DNA of 64,000 nucleotides from the NCBI GenBank assembly GCA_022711755.1, contig JAKLEA010000020.1:1-64000 (forward strand). The letters run 5' to 3'. Both the position numbers and the translations under genes were made by a program. Position 1 is the first letter of the stretch, and each line of letters begins with the position of its first letter. Origin of the DNA: Planctomycetota bacterium. Its GTDB lineage: Bacteria; Planctomycetota; Brocadiia; SM23-32; JAKLEA01. Below are positions 16,658 to 25,274 of this stretch, one piece after another. The notes beneath the pieces were generated by a model, which saw nothing but the letters and a program-made list of their open reading frames with translations, did no database searches and was not told where the DNA came from.

Positions 16658-17872
16658 ATGAACGGAGTCAGGACTATCGCCGTTCTTCTCTCGATAGTGA
16701 CGGGCGGACTTTGCGTCGCGGAGGGCGAGGCGATGGAAGTCAAAGCCCTGGGCTGGAAACGCGAGACGATCTATCACTCCCCGCAGACGCCCGGCTACAC
16801 CTGCTGGACCGGCCTGTGGAAAATGCCCGACGGGAGCGTGATGATCTGCTTCACCCAGGCGACCGGCCCGACATCCGGCTGGAGGCCAGGCGCGCCGCCC
16901 GCGATACGGCAACGCCTCTGCTGGCCCCCGCCCGCCCATGACCCAAACTACGACATGACCGGCCTGGTTCTTGAGAATATTCACATGCGTTCGACCGACG
17001 GGGGCGAGACATGGGTCCGTGTAAGCGCCGACCCTTTTTCCACCTGCATGAACGGCTGCGCGACGGGCGAGAGGGCCCTGCCCGACGGAACCGTTCTGCG
17101 CGCCGTCTGGGGACAGGGTCTGCCCTACTGGGACGTCCCGCAGAGCGGCTACATCCAACGCTCGACCGACGGAACAAAGACTTGGGGACCGCCGGAGCCG
17201 CTTTCCGGCAACGCCAATCTACAAACCTGGCCGACCAGGATACGGATGCTTTCAGACGGACGGATCACCGTCACCGGGGCGGCCAATCCTTTTGTGCCGG
17301 ACAAGTGGACGTGGAGCGAGACTCTGCCAAAGCTCAGGGCATGCGTGTGGGTGAGCAGGGACAAACTCGGCAGGGAATGGTCGGAACCGATCTATGCCGG
17401 CCCGCCGAACGCGGGCTACGGCGGAGAGGAATTCGATACCGCCGAATTGGACAATGGCGACCTGCTGGCCGTCTATCGCACGGCAAGCTACGACAAGGAC
17501 GGCAAGACGTTGAGCCAGGAGCGGCGGCAGAACCTGTTCATCAAGGAGGGCGACTCATGGGAGCCTACGCCAATCGTCCCCGCCCCGTTCCCCCATAGCG
17601 GTCACCCGGAACTTCTGGCGACGCGCGAAGGCCCCATACTTCACATCGCGCAGAATGGCATCTGGTGGGCGGCGGGCAGCGGCGCTCAGCCAAGCGGGGC
17701 GCGATGGACCAAGCTGGATGTTTCAGGTTCCGCCTACTACCCCCACGCCGTCCAGTTGAACGACGGAACCATCATGGTCGTCAGCCACGTCGGGAGCGAC
17801 GATCCCTACGGCAAAGTGGATCAGTCAATCGTGATGGATACGTTCAGGCTGGAGGTTCGTCAACCCAAGTAG
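16658..17872 (+). CDS. Secreted sialidase-fold (BNR/Asp-box) protein
   Basis: A 404-aa protein with a signal peptide (about 1-25) and a sialidase-like propeller. Asp-box-like repeats RSTDGGETW and RSTDGTKTW are visible, with others degenerate. The start of the mature domain (CWTGLWKMPDGSVMICFTQ) differs from classic GH33, which opens with a FRIP/YRIP motif; no such motif is seen, so true sialidase activity is uncertain. Related proteins are often labelled exo-alpha-sialidase or sialidase family protein. It follows the GH38 gene closely. The gene ends just left of the restriction-modification island. Confidence 0.65.
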   Translation: MNGVRTIAVLLSIVTGGLCVAEGEAMEVKALGWKRETIYHSPQTPGYTCWTGLWKMPDGSVMICFTQATGPTSGWRPGAPPAIRQRLCWPPPAHDPNYDMTGLVLENIHMRSTDGGETWVRVSADPFSTCMNGCATGERALPDGTVLRAVWGQGLPYWDVPQSGYIQRSTDGTKTWGPPEPLSGNANLQTWPTRIRMLSDGRITVTGAANPFVPDKWTWSETLPKLRACVWVSRDKLGREWSEPIYAGPPNAGYGGEEFDTAELDNGDLLAVYRTASYDKDGKTLSQERRQNLFIKEGDSWEPTPIVPAPFPHSGHPELLATREGPILHIAQNGIWWAAGSGAQPSGARWTKLDVSGSAYYPHAVQLNDGTIMVVSHVGSDDPYGKVDQSIVMDTFRLEVRQPK

Positions 17873-17949
17873 GATGCGCAGACAACAGGCCCTCAGCATT
17901 AGGGGAGTCAGGGGTACGGCCAGCGCTCCAAAAAAGGCAAAAATAATGC

Positions 17950-17980
17950 TTGCGCGCTTCATGTGACATTGGTTACATTG
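17950..17980 (+). promoter_or_regulatory. Candidate promoter/operator of the m5C methyltransferase
   Basis: A weak TTGCGC (17950-17955), 17-bp spacer, TTACAT (17973-17978) promoter would initiate within a few bases of ATG 17986, giving a leaderless mRNA; no SD precedes that ATG. Overlapping the -10 are a direct repeat ACATTG (17966-17971, 17975-17980) and an inverted repeat TGTGAC-ATTG-GTTACA (17962-17977), suitable for an autorepressing DNA-binding domain. Confidence 0.4.
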
Positions 17981-17985
17981 TTTTC

Positions 17986-19191
17986 ATGGCGCAAAATGGA
18001 AACTCCGGAAGAATCGTAGTCAATATCGAGCCCGAGCTTAAGCGGCGGCTGTATGCCACGCTTTCGATGTCGGGAATCACACTCAAGGATTGGTTCATAA
18101 AATCGGCAGCGACCTACTGTGCCGAACAAAGACAACCGTCTTTGATTTGTACAGCCGGGTATGAGGCGAAGCAATCAGGACACCCTTCCACTGTGCAGGA
18201 GGAGTGCGCGAAATACGGAGAAGGCGCTAGCGTCAATAGGGCTGACCGCCCCACCAAGAAGTACGCTGTAGTATCTATGTTCTCAGGCTGTGGGGGTATG
18301 GATTTGGGTTTCATAGGCGGATTCGACGTCTTCGGCAGACGGTACGGATCTCTGTCATTTGAGATCATCTGGGCCAATGACTTGAATGTTGAGGCATGCA
18401 AGACTTATCGCCGGAACGTGGGACGCGAAATCGTCACTGGTGACGTCTGGGAACTTCTGGACCGTATGCCAGAAAAAGCCGATGTTCTGATCGGGGGGTT
18501 CCCATGTCAGGATATTTCGGTTAACGGCAAACGAGCTGGCGTCAACGGCAAGCGGAGCGGTCTTTACAAGGCGATGGTAGAGGCGATCAGGAGAATTAGG
18601 CCAAGAGTATTCGTTGCTGAAAACGTGAAGGCGCTCTTGCGTCACAATGAGTGGCTAAAGCAAGTTGTGGATGATTTTGAAGGTTTGGGATACAGCCTGC
18701 ACTATCAATTGTACCAGGCTGCGGACTTTGGAGTTCCGCAGACGCGAGAGCGGGTGTTGTTCGTCGGAACGGCGGGGGGCGCCAAGCCGTATGTCCCACC
18801 AGCGCCGGAGCGTAATGCTGCGACTTGGATGACTGCGCAGGAGGCAATAGGCGACTTGGAGGACATGCCGCAGAACCTCAAAATTAACCACATATGGAGT
18901 CTTGCGAATACAAGTCCCGAGCAAGGGAATCGGAGGTTGGCGCCTGATCGTCCAGGTTACACAATTCGCGCCGAGTGCCATGGAAACATTCAGTACCACT
19001 ACCGACTGCCCCGACGGATTTCTATGCGTGAGGCGGCGAGGATCCAGTCGTTTCCAGATAAGTTCTTGTTCATGTCAGGCCTGAGAGAAACGGAGCGGCA
19101 GATCGGCAATGCCGTGCCACCCGTGCTAGCATGGAATGTGGCAAACTCAGTTTTGACCTCTCTACGAGCGTCGGAGAAAAAGAACGTCTGA
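17986..19191 (+). CDS. DNA (cytosine-5)-methyltransferase with N-terminal RHH-like domain
   Basis: A 401-aa m5C methyltransferase. Conserved motifs in order: I (SMFSGCGGMDLGF, about 95-107), IV with catalytic C174 (GGFPCQDIS), VI (VAENVKALL), VIII (GVPQTRERVLFVG), IX (SMREAARIQSFP) and X (GNAVPPVLAWNVA). A target-recognition stretch lies between VIII and IX. Residues about 9-47 (RIVVNIEPELKRRLYATLSM and the following helix) look like a ribbon-helix-helix DNA-binding unit, an unusual fusion. ATG 17986 has no SD. It protects the host from the nuclease encoded convergently (30-nt overlap of 3' ends). Base use is more AT-rich than the flanking glycan genes, fitting horizontal transfer. Confidence 0.88.
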   Translation: MAQNGNSGRIVVNIEPELKRRLYATLSMSGITLKDWFIKSAATYCAEQRQPSLICTAGYEAKQSGHPSTVQEECAKYGEGASVNRADRPTKKYAVVSMFSGCGGMDLGFIGGFDVFGRRYGSLSFEIIWANDLNVEACKTYRRNVGREIVTGDVWELLDRMPEKADVLIGGFPCQDISVNGKRAGVNGKRSGLYKAMVEAIRRIRPRVFVAENVKALLRHNEWLKQVVDDFEGLGYSLHYQLYQAADFGVPQTRERVLFVGTAGGAKPYVPPAPERNAATWMTAQEAIGDLEDMPQNLKINHIWSLANTSPEQGNRRLAPDRPGYTIRAECHGNIQYHYRLPRRISMREAARIQSFPDKFLFMSGLRETERQIGNAVPPVLAWNVANSVLTSLRASEKKNV

Positions 19192-20163
19192 CGGCTTCCA
19201 AGGCGGACTGGCGACTTTCGCGTATACATCCGCCATCTTCAGCCATTCTCGGATTCTATTGTTTGGCGGCACATTTCTTCCCCAGTATTCCTTGAATAGC
19301 GGGGCTTCCATATATTCAGCGGCTGCGATCATTCTGGACTCGATCCTCTGAAGCGCTCTCTGAACATAAATCCCACCCCGTTCTGGTCCGGCGGCGCTAC
19401 CCGCTGAAAAGGCGTCTCGCGTCGCCAGAATGCCATGGTAGGTAAGAAGGAACATTATCGGATCGATGTACTTAGTCCTGTTTCGTCCCGACCCGACAAT
19501 CTGCGGGCAAAGCAAGGACGCTTCGGCGCGCATTTTGAGCTTATCCGCCGCATTCAAGTTCGAAAACAACTGAACCTGCATCGGTAGAGAATAACCTTCG
19601 TCAGGCTTCTCCTCAAGCCACCAAAGCCGCTCGCCGGGTTTGAGACGGTTCCGGGCGTACTTGCGAATATACTTCATGCGCCCTTCTTCTGAGAGGGAAG
19701 AAAACTGGTCGTAGGTGATTCCGAACTTCTGGAATAAGGACTCCTTCGCGTCGAGGTCAACCTCAAACCGAGGCACATGAGACGTCCTGACGTGCATCAC
19801 ACACTCTTCGTACCGCCCCCATCGCACCGCCGGCACCCCGCCCATTTTCCCGAAGACAACATAGATGCTCTTAACGTCCTTACTTCTGAAGCTTTCAAGA
19901 ACGCTGTTCGCAACAGACCGCCACGTGTCGTTAGTAGTGAACTTCACTTCGACGCCGAATTCGCCCAGCACAATGTCGGGAAATCCGTAGGGATGTGGCG
20001 CGAAATCGACGGGAATCTCGAACTGGACAAGTAAGGCACCGATCATTTCGCGCACACGGTTCTCAAAAGTCTTCGAGGCTGTGAAGCGACTCCTCTCCGC
20101 GCACTCGCAACCGAGGCGGGAACACAATTCGTCGAGAAGTTGCTCAAATTGTTTCGTGTTCAA
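19162..20163 (-). CDS. Probable type II restriction endonuclease, PD-(D/E)XK fold
   Basis: A 333-aa protein identified by context and a visible catalytic core: P62-D63 followed by E72-V73-K74 (PDIVLGEFGVEVKF), the PD-x(8)-EVK arrangement. Upstream helices (FENRVREMIGALLVQF) fit the fold's N-terminal part. The rest is not recognised and the recognition site cannot be told. I start at TTG 20163, which overlaps the vsr stop as TTGA and has AAGGAAG in front. The 3' end overlaps the methyltransferase 3' end by 30 nt in convergent orientation. Together with the m5C methyltransferase and Vsr it forms a standard type II m5C system. Confidence 0.72.
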   Translation of the reverse strand: MNTKQFEQLLDELCSRLGCECAERSRFTASKTFENRVREMIGALLVQFEIPVDFAPHPYGFPDIVLGEFGVEVKFTTNDTWRSVANSVLESFRSKDVKSIYVVFGKMGGVPAVRWGRYEECVMHVRTSHVPRFEVDLDAKESLFQKFGITYDQFSSLSEEGRMKYIRKYARNRLKPGERLWWLEEKPDEGYSLPMQVQLFSNLNAADKLKMRAEASLLCPQIVGSGRNRTKYIDPIMFLLTYHGILATRDAFSAGSAAGPERGGIYVQRALQRIESRMIAAAEYMEAPLFKEYWGRNVPPNNRIREWLKMADVYAKVASPPWKPSDVLFLRRS

Positions 20164-20594
20164 GATGCTTTTCTTCCTTGTCTTGAGGCATGCCGCAAGG
20201 CTAGTTGAAGTTTCGCTATGACAACGATGGGATCCGTAAGCGAGTGCTCCCAGATTCGGTGAACATGCCATCCGGATTGCCGAAGCGCCTTGTTGATCGC
20301 TTTGTCTCTGGCTTTATTGCGGCTGATCTTCTGTTGCCAGTAATTTCGCTTGGACTTTGGCATGCGACAATGCCAGCGGCAACCATGCCAAAAGCAACCA
20401 TCAACAAATACAGCTACCCGTTCCCGGCGAAAAGTGAAATCTGGTTTGCCGGGTAGTGATTGACCTCGGCGCCAACCCGTGATCCCGTGGGCTCGGAATA
20501 TGGACACGAGACGCAGTTCGGTAGCTCGGTTGCCCTTTGAGCGGATTGCGGCCATGACTTCCGAGCGCTTCTGCTTTGTGATGTTATCAGTCAC
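20160..20594 (-). CDS. vsr: Very short patch repair endonuclease
   Basis: A 144-aa Vsr nuclease that nicks at T:G mismatches made by deamination of 5-methylcytosine. Family motifs are clear: KRSEVMAAIRSKGNRATEL at the N-terminus, LPGKPDFTF, VFVDGCFWHGC with the zinc-binding Cys/His set (C-x-W-H-C), MPKSKRNYW, and GWHVHRIWEHSL near the end. GTG 20594 is the start, with AGAAGAG upstream. It is co-transcribed with the nuclease gene (4-nt overlap). An ATCAGT-C-ACTGAT palindrome (20586-20598) covers the start codon and could be an operator. Confidence 0.92.
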   Translation of the reverse strand: MTDNITKQKRSEVMAAIRSKGNRATELRLVSIFRAHGITGWRRGQSLPGKPDFTFRRERVAVFVDGCFWHGCRWHCRMPKSKRNYWQQKISRNKARDKAINKALRQSGWHVHRIWEHSLTDPIVVIAKLQLALRHASRQGRKAS

Positions 20595-20598
20595 TGAT
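20586..20598. promoter_or_regulatory. 13-bp palindrome over the vsr start codon
   Basis: ATCAGT-C-ACTGAT is a perfect 6+1+6 palindrome containing the GTG start. It could be an operator or an mRNA structure limiting vsr-nuclease expression. It may also be chance; no second copy was noticed. Confidence 0.25.
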
Positions 20599-20700
20599 CA
20601 TCTCTTCTGTTCCTTCGAACGCGCGGCATCAGAGGCTGTGCGCAACGGCGACATCTACATACCGTTATTATGCGACATGTGGACTCCCTATGCCGCATGC

Positions 20701-23700
20701 TCAATCCATCGGTCTTATCTTGACGTTCCTGAACGAAACGCGCGACGCGCCGTGGTTCTGCAGGCCGACAAGCCCCGCGCGGGCCTTGTCCTTGAAGGCC
20801 ACGGGGAACTTGTTATGCGTCCCGTCCGGGTTCTTGCCCGCCTCGGTCCAGCGATTCAGGTCCGCGTCAACAATCAACTCCCCGTTCAATTCGACGCGCA
20901 CCATGCTGTCGTCGCACGTCAGTACCATCTTGTTCCATTCGCCGGTTTTCTTCAGCGCGTTCTTTGAGGGAGCCACGCAGTCGTACAGCGCCCCGCAGGA
21001 GTTCTTGACCATCTCCTTGAGTTCGTACGTATCATAAATCTGTATCTCGATTCCCCTGCCGACCGGATCGTGCGGGGTCTCAGTCCTGAAGAAAACGCCG
21101 CTGTTCCCGCCCGGGGTCAGCCTGAACTCCAGTTCCATCGTGAAGTCGTCGTAACAATCGCGCGACCAGACGTAGTCGCCGGGGCCGACAATGCTCAGCA
21201 CGCCGTCCTTGAACTCCCAGCCGGCGGGCAGGCCCGTCGTGGCTTTCATGTTGTCGGCCAGCAGGTCAATCAGTGCCGGTTCGTCGGGTTCGGCCAGCCA
21301 CTTGTCAAGGAATGTGCGATACTCGTCCGAAATCTGCGGCTTGTCGGGGCTGAGGACTTTGACCTCTACGAGGTGGACGCTCGGATTGGCGCTGTTCTTC
21401 GTCACGTTGACGCGGACGTAACGCGCCTCGACGGGGTCGAACTCGTGGATGAAACCTTTGTCGTCGGCCGGCTTCGTGTTGCCGCTCATGTCGGCGACCT
21501 GTTTCCATTCCTTGCCGTCCGCTGAAATCGCGACTGTGTACTGGTAATACCGCGATCCGTCCCAGTAGGGGAAGACGTTGACTGCGCCGATCTTCGTCGG
21601 CTTCTCAAGATCAATCTGGAGCCATTGCGGCGCGGGACCGCCGTCCCAGTGATGCCCGGCATTGTCGCAGTTGCCGTCCGCCGCGCGCTCAGGCCCCATG
21701 CCGTTGTCGGTCCGGGACGCCGTCGCGGGTTTTCCTGCCGCGATGCCCCTGTCCAGGAATTTTGCCGCTTCTGCCGTCAATGCCGGATCCTTGGAAACGG
21801 AGAGAACCTTCGCAATCGCTGCCTTCGCATGTGTCGGGTAGTCGCGCATGAGGGATTGCGAAAGACGTATGGCTGTCTGCGAAGCCTCGCCGCGCAATGC
21901 CTCATCATCCAGGCTGCGGAGAGCGAGTTTGAGCGCGGCGATCTTGTTCACGCCAGACAGTCCGCCGAGAACCTGTTTCTTCTCTTCCGGGCGTTTCGCC
22001 GCATTCAGCGCGTTGCGATACATGGCAAGCCTCGCGCTCCGCGTCAGACCCGGCATTCCGGCCATTCGGATACAGCCGCGAAGCGCGACGACGTGGTGCG
22101 GCATATTGTCGGTTGCTCCGGCGATTTTCAGCAGTTCTGCGGCGGGGGAACCGTCCGGCCATTCGGACAGGGTTCTGACGGCGGCGTCCTTCACGCCGGC
22201 ATCCGCGCCCCCGGCGGACTTCAGCGCGGCATCAAGCGCGGGCGCGCCGCCGATGCGATTCATCAGGCTGATGATGACCGCGCGGCCTTGCGCGTCCGCC
22301 TTTTCCGATTCCTGCAGGAGCGCTGTGACTCGCGCCTTCTCATCCGGAATCGCCGATGCCACTGCGCAGACGGCGTCGGACGCAGCCTTGATCTCTTCCT
22401 TGTCGCGGGCCTTCAGAAGCGCGGATATCAGCGCCGGCAGATGACGTCCGTCGGTCAGTTGCCTGAGTCCCTTCAATGCCGCAATGCGGACGGAGGCGTC
22501 TCCGTCGCTCAACTGCCCGGCGAAAAGATCGGCCTTGTTCTTCGCCGCGCGCTGGGTCAGCATTTCGAGCAGCGCCGCCTTTGCGACGGGCGGGGACTTC
22601 GGAACTGCCGCCGCGAATGACTCTGTTGTTCCCTTGTCCGGAATGACCATAAGGTTTTCGCGAGCCGATGCCCGGACGCTCGCGTCCGGGTCGCCGAGCA
22701 ATGTGATCAGATCAGCAACCGCGTCATTTGCCTCAATCTTGCGCAGAGCGGTTGCGGCTTCAATTCTGACGCCGGCGTCCGGATCGGCGATAAGATTTCT
22801 CAAAGCCGCCGATGCGGATTTGTCCCCCCGCGCTCCGAAGACGAACGCGATCAGTTTTTTCTGTTCAACCCCGGCGACTTCCAGCGCCGCCGACAGTTTC
22901 TTCGCAATATCCCCCACCTGCTGCTTCGCAATGATCTCAGCCGCTGCTGCGCGGACCTGGTAGTCGGCATCCTTCAAGGCCTGAATCAACAGAGGAATCG
23001 CCTCCCCGCCCTTCGCCCCGGCGATGCCGTGGAGCGCCTCTATTCTGGCCTGCCGCGTTGTGACAGTCGTCTCGCTTTTCCAAAGCGTCTCAAGGATTCC
23101 GGCGCTTTCTGCCCCGTTCTTCCCGCCCTCTGCGAGGCGTTTGGAAAGCAGCAGGCAGGCGCGGATGTGCGCCGCCTGTTCGTATCGCTCCCCGCCGGAG
23201 GCAAGTTTCAGAAGGGCGTCCATTACGGAGACATCGCCCATATTCGCAAGGGCGTATGAGGCTGTTGTCCGAATATCAGCTTCGCCGTCTGACAAAAGCG
23301 GGCGGATATCTCCGGCGGCTTCCTTCACGCGCATTGCTCCAAGCGCGCGGATTATCGTCAATCTTTGATTGCCCTGAGCCTTCGGAAGCGCCTTTCTGAA
23401 GAGGTCCCCCGCCTCCGGTCCTCCGAGCGTCTGCATGGCCAGGGCCGCCGATTCCGATAACTCCGCGTCGAGCAGGCATCCCGCAAGCGCCGGCGCGGCC
23501 TTCCTGTCCCCGCCGATCTGAAGCTGCGCGATAATGAACTTTCTTACTTCTGGGGATTTCTGCGCGTTCAGTCCGGCGATCATCGCCTGCGTGAACATCG
23601 CCTGATCCGCCGCGCCGTCCGGACGCGCGACGTAAAAGGCGATCCCGCCGAGGGCGTATTCGGCCTTCGCGCGCATCGCAATATCGTTGCCGCCCGCAAT

Positions 23701-23916
23701 CTCGATTAATTGCGCGACGCAATCCGGACCTTTGGCGACCAGGGATTTAACCCTAACCTGGGCGTCCCCGGACGAATCCCCCGGCAACCCCTTGATGGCC
23801 TCAACAATCCCCGCGTCCGCGGCGCTCGCGGGCGCGTGTAATGCGGAGAGAAACATCGCGGCGGCAACAGCGAGAATCGTAATACGTCGTGATGCCGATC
23901 TGTCTGATGCTGACAT
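20701..23916 (-). CDS. Secreted HEAT-repeat / F5/8-type C / DUF1080 protein
   Basis: A 1071-aa exported protein. In order: signal peptide (about 1-33, AAAMFLSALHAPASA core), a long HEAT/PBS-type helical repeat array (about 40-690), an F5/8 type C discoidin-like carbohydrate-binding domain (about 725-850, with WLQIDLEKPTKIGAVNVFP and RYVRVNVT), and a C-terminal DUF1080 (3-keto-disaccharide hydrolase) jellyroll (about 880-1071, with FTMELEFRLTPGGNSGVFFR and GLVGLQNHG). DUF1080 enzymes act on glycosides oxidised at C3. It lies 68 nt downstream of a Tat-exported oxidoreductase on the same strand, the expected partner. SD before ATG 23916 is weak. Paralogue of the gene at 25616. Confidence 0.85.
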   Translation of the reverse strand: MSASDRSASRRITILAVAAAMFLSALHAPASAADAGIVEAIKGLPGDSSGDAQVRVKSLVAKGPDCVAQLIEIAGGNDIAMRAKAEYALGGIAFYVARPDGAADQAMFTQAMIAGLNAQKSPEVRKFIIAQLQIGGDRKAAPALAGCLLDAELSESAALAMQTLGGPEAGDLFRKALPKAQGNQRLTIIRALGAMRVKEAAGDIRPLLSDGEADIRTTASYALANMGDVSVMDALLKLASGGERYEQAAHIRACLLLSKRLAEGGKNGAESAGILETLWKSETTVTTRQARIEALHGIAGAKGGEAIPLLIQALKDADYQVRAAAAEIIAKQQVGDIAKKLSAALEVAGVEQKKLIAFVFGARGDKSASAALRNLIADPDAGVRIEAATALRKIEANDAVADLITLLGDPDASVRASARENLMVIPDKGTTESFAAAVPKSPPVAKAALLEMLTQRAAKNKADLFAGQLSDGDASVRIAALKGLRQLTDGRHLPALISALLKARDKEEIKAASDAVCAVASAIPDEKARVTALLQESEKADAQGRAVIISLMNRIGGAPALDAALKSAGGADAGVKDAAVRTLSEWPDGSPAAELLKIAGATDNMPHHVVALRGCIRMAGMPGLTRSARLAMYRNALNAAKRPEEKKQVLGGLSGVNKIAALKLALRSLDDEALRGEASQTAIRLSQSLMRDYPTHAKAAIAKVLSVSKDPALTAEAAKFLDRGIAAGKPATASRTDNGMGPERAADGNCDNAGHHWDGGPAPQWLQIDLEKPTKIGAVNVFPYWDGSRYYQYTVAISADGKEWKQVADMSGNTKPADDKGFIHEFDPVEARYVRVNVTKNSANPSVHLVEVKVLSPDKPQISDEYRTFLDKWLAEPDEPALIDLLADNMKATTGLPAGWEFKDGVLSIVGPGDYVWSRDCYDDFTMELEFRLTPGGNSGVFFRTETPHDPVGRGIEIQIYDTYELKEMVKNSCGALYDCVAPSKNALKKTGEWNKMVLTCDDSMVRVELNGELIVDADLNRWTEAGKNPDGTHNKFPVAFKDKARAGLVGLQNHGASRVSFRNVKIRPMD

Positions 23917-23984
23917 TTCTGGTTTCTCGATGATTAACGGAAGAGGGAAGTCCGCGCCGGCGATCTTAACTCAAACTGCCGGGG

Positions 23985-25274
23985 TTATACGTGCCATGGG
24001 GCGCGCATCGGCTGGTTTATAAAACGATTGGCGCCGGGGTCGTTGATGAATTCGCACTTGACCGGATCGTAACGCAGCTTCCTGCCGGTCCGGATGGCGA
24101 CGTTTGCCAGGTTGACCAGGCTGCACGAGCGGAAGGCGTTCGACTCGTTCAGGGCGAACTTCTTGCGCGTCCTGACGGACTGATGGAAGTCCGTGACCAT
24201 GGGCTCCGGCTCCGGGAACTGGTCGAGTTTCTCGACGAGGTCCGCCGGATCGGTTCGGAAGCCCTTGAACAGTTTGCCCTGCGGGCCTTCGAGGAACGGC
24301 TTGCCCTGCTGCTCGGATTCTCCCCATTCGCCGGATTCCAGGATCAGACGGCAGCCGTCCTCATATTTCAGGTCAACGCGGCCCCACATCCCCGCCGCGT
24401 CCGGGTGCGCCGGCCAGGGGGCGTAGGCCTCAATCTCGACCGGGCTGGTGTCATCCTTGCCCAGGATATACTGAACCGGATCGAGGTAGTGCTGCCCCAT
24501 GTCCGCCAGCCCGCCGCCGTCATAGTCCCAGTATCCGCGGAAACTGCCGTGGACGCGATGCGGGTGATAGGGCTTGACCGGCGCGGGGCCGAGCCACATG
24601 TCGTAATCAAGGCAGGCGGGGACAGGCTCCGGAACGAGGTTAGTGCGCCCCATCCACATCGAGACCTTCCAGTTGAAGCCGGCCGCAAGGCTCACGCGGG
24701 CCGTCAGCGGCCAGCCCAGCATCCCGCTGAGAACGAGCTTGCGGATATTCCGCGCCATGCCGAACCCGTAATACTCCGACCAGCGGAACCACGTATTGAT
24801 CCTGAACATGCGTCCGTAGCGCTGGACGGCCTCGATCACACGCAGGCCCTCGCCGATGGTGCGCGTCATGGGCTTCTCGCACCAGACGTCGAATCCGGCC
24901 TCAGCCGCGGCGATGGACATGAGCGCGTGCCAGTGCGGGGGCGTGCAGATGTGGATAACGTCGAGGTCCTTGCGTTCCAGCAATCGCCGCCAGTCCGTAT
25001 ACGCCTTGCATGGCTCCCCGGCCTGTTTCATCCGTCCGGCCAGATGGTTGGAGTCCACGTCGCAGATGGCCAGAACCTCCGGCGGCTTGCCGGGCTGGTT
25101 GCTGCCGATGTGGCCGCCGCTGATACCGCCGCAGCCGATGACGCCGCGCGTGATGACCTCGCTGGGAGCCGTGAAGCCCGCCCCGCCCAGGACGTGGCGC
25201 GGAACGATGCTGAAACCGGCGGCAGAAATCGCCAGCCCCTTCAGGAATTGACGCCGGGTGGTTGTGTGCTTCAT
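23985..25274 (-). CDS. Tat-exported Gfo/Idh/MocA family oxidoreductase
   Basis: A 429-aa NAD(P)-dependent oxidoreductase with a Tat signal (TTRRQFLKGLAISAAGFSIV). The Rossmann domain shows RGVIGCGGISGGHIGSN, ICDVDSNHL and HICTPPHWHALMSIAAAEAG, then WCEKPMTRTIGEG, the EKP catalytic-lysine motif. The C-terminal alpha/beta domain has the WLGPAPVKPYHPHRVHGSFR segment typical of secreted planctomycete-type members. Export of a pre-folded, cofactor-bound enzyme is implied. ATG 25274 has GGAGA in front; longer upstream reading extends into the repeat-bearing spacer. It precedes the HEAT/DUF1080 gene and probably shares its transcript. Likely substrate: a sugar or glycoside oxidised at C3, unproven. 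Confidence 0.88.
   Translation of the reverse strand: MKHTTTRRQFLKGLAISAAGFSIVPRHVLGGAGFTAPSEVITRGVIGCGGISGGHIGSNQPGKPPEVLAICDVDSNHLAGRMKQAGEPCKAYTDWRRLLERKDLDVIHICTPPHWHALMSIAAAEAGFDVWCEKPMTRTIGEGLRVIEAVQRYGRMFRINTWFRWSEYYGFGMARNIRKLVLSGMLGWPLTARVSLAAGFNWKVSMWMGRTNLVPEPVPACLDYDMWLGPAPVKPYHPHRVHGSFRGYWDYDGGGLADMGQHYLDPVQYILGKDDTSPVEIEAYAPWPAHPDAAGMWGRVDLKYEDGCRLILESGEWGESEQQGKPFLEGPQGKLFKGFRTDPADLVEKLDQFPEPEPMVTDFHQSVRTRKKFALNESNAFRSCSLVNLANVAIRTGRKLRYDPVKCEFINDPGANRFINQPMRAPWHV

Noticed and set aside
15549..17158. Long minus-strand frames opposite the GH38 and sialidase-like genes
   Set aside because: Arg/Pro/Ala-rich translations without motifs or SD; they arise from codon bias of the plus-strand genes.
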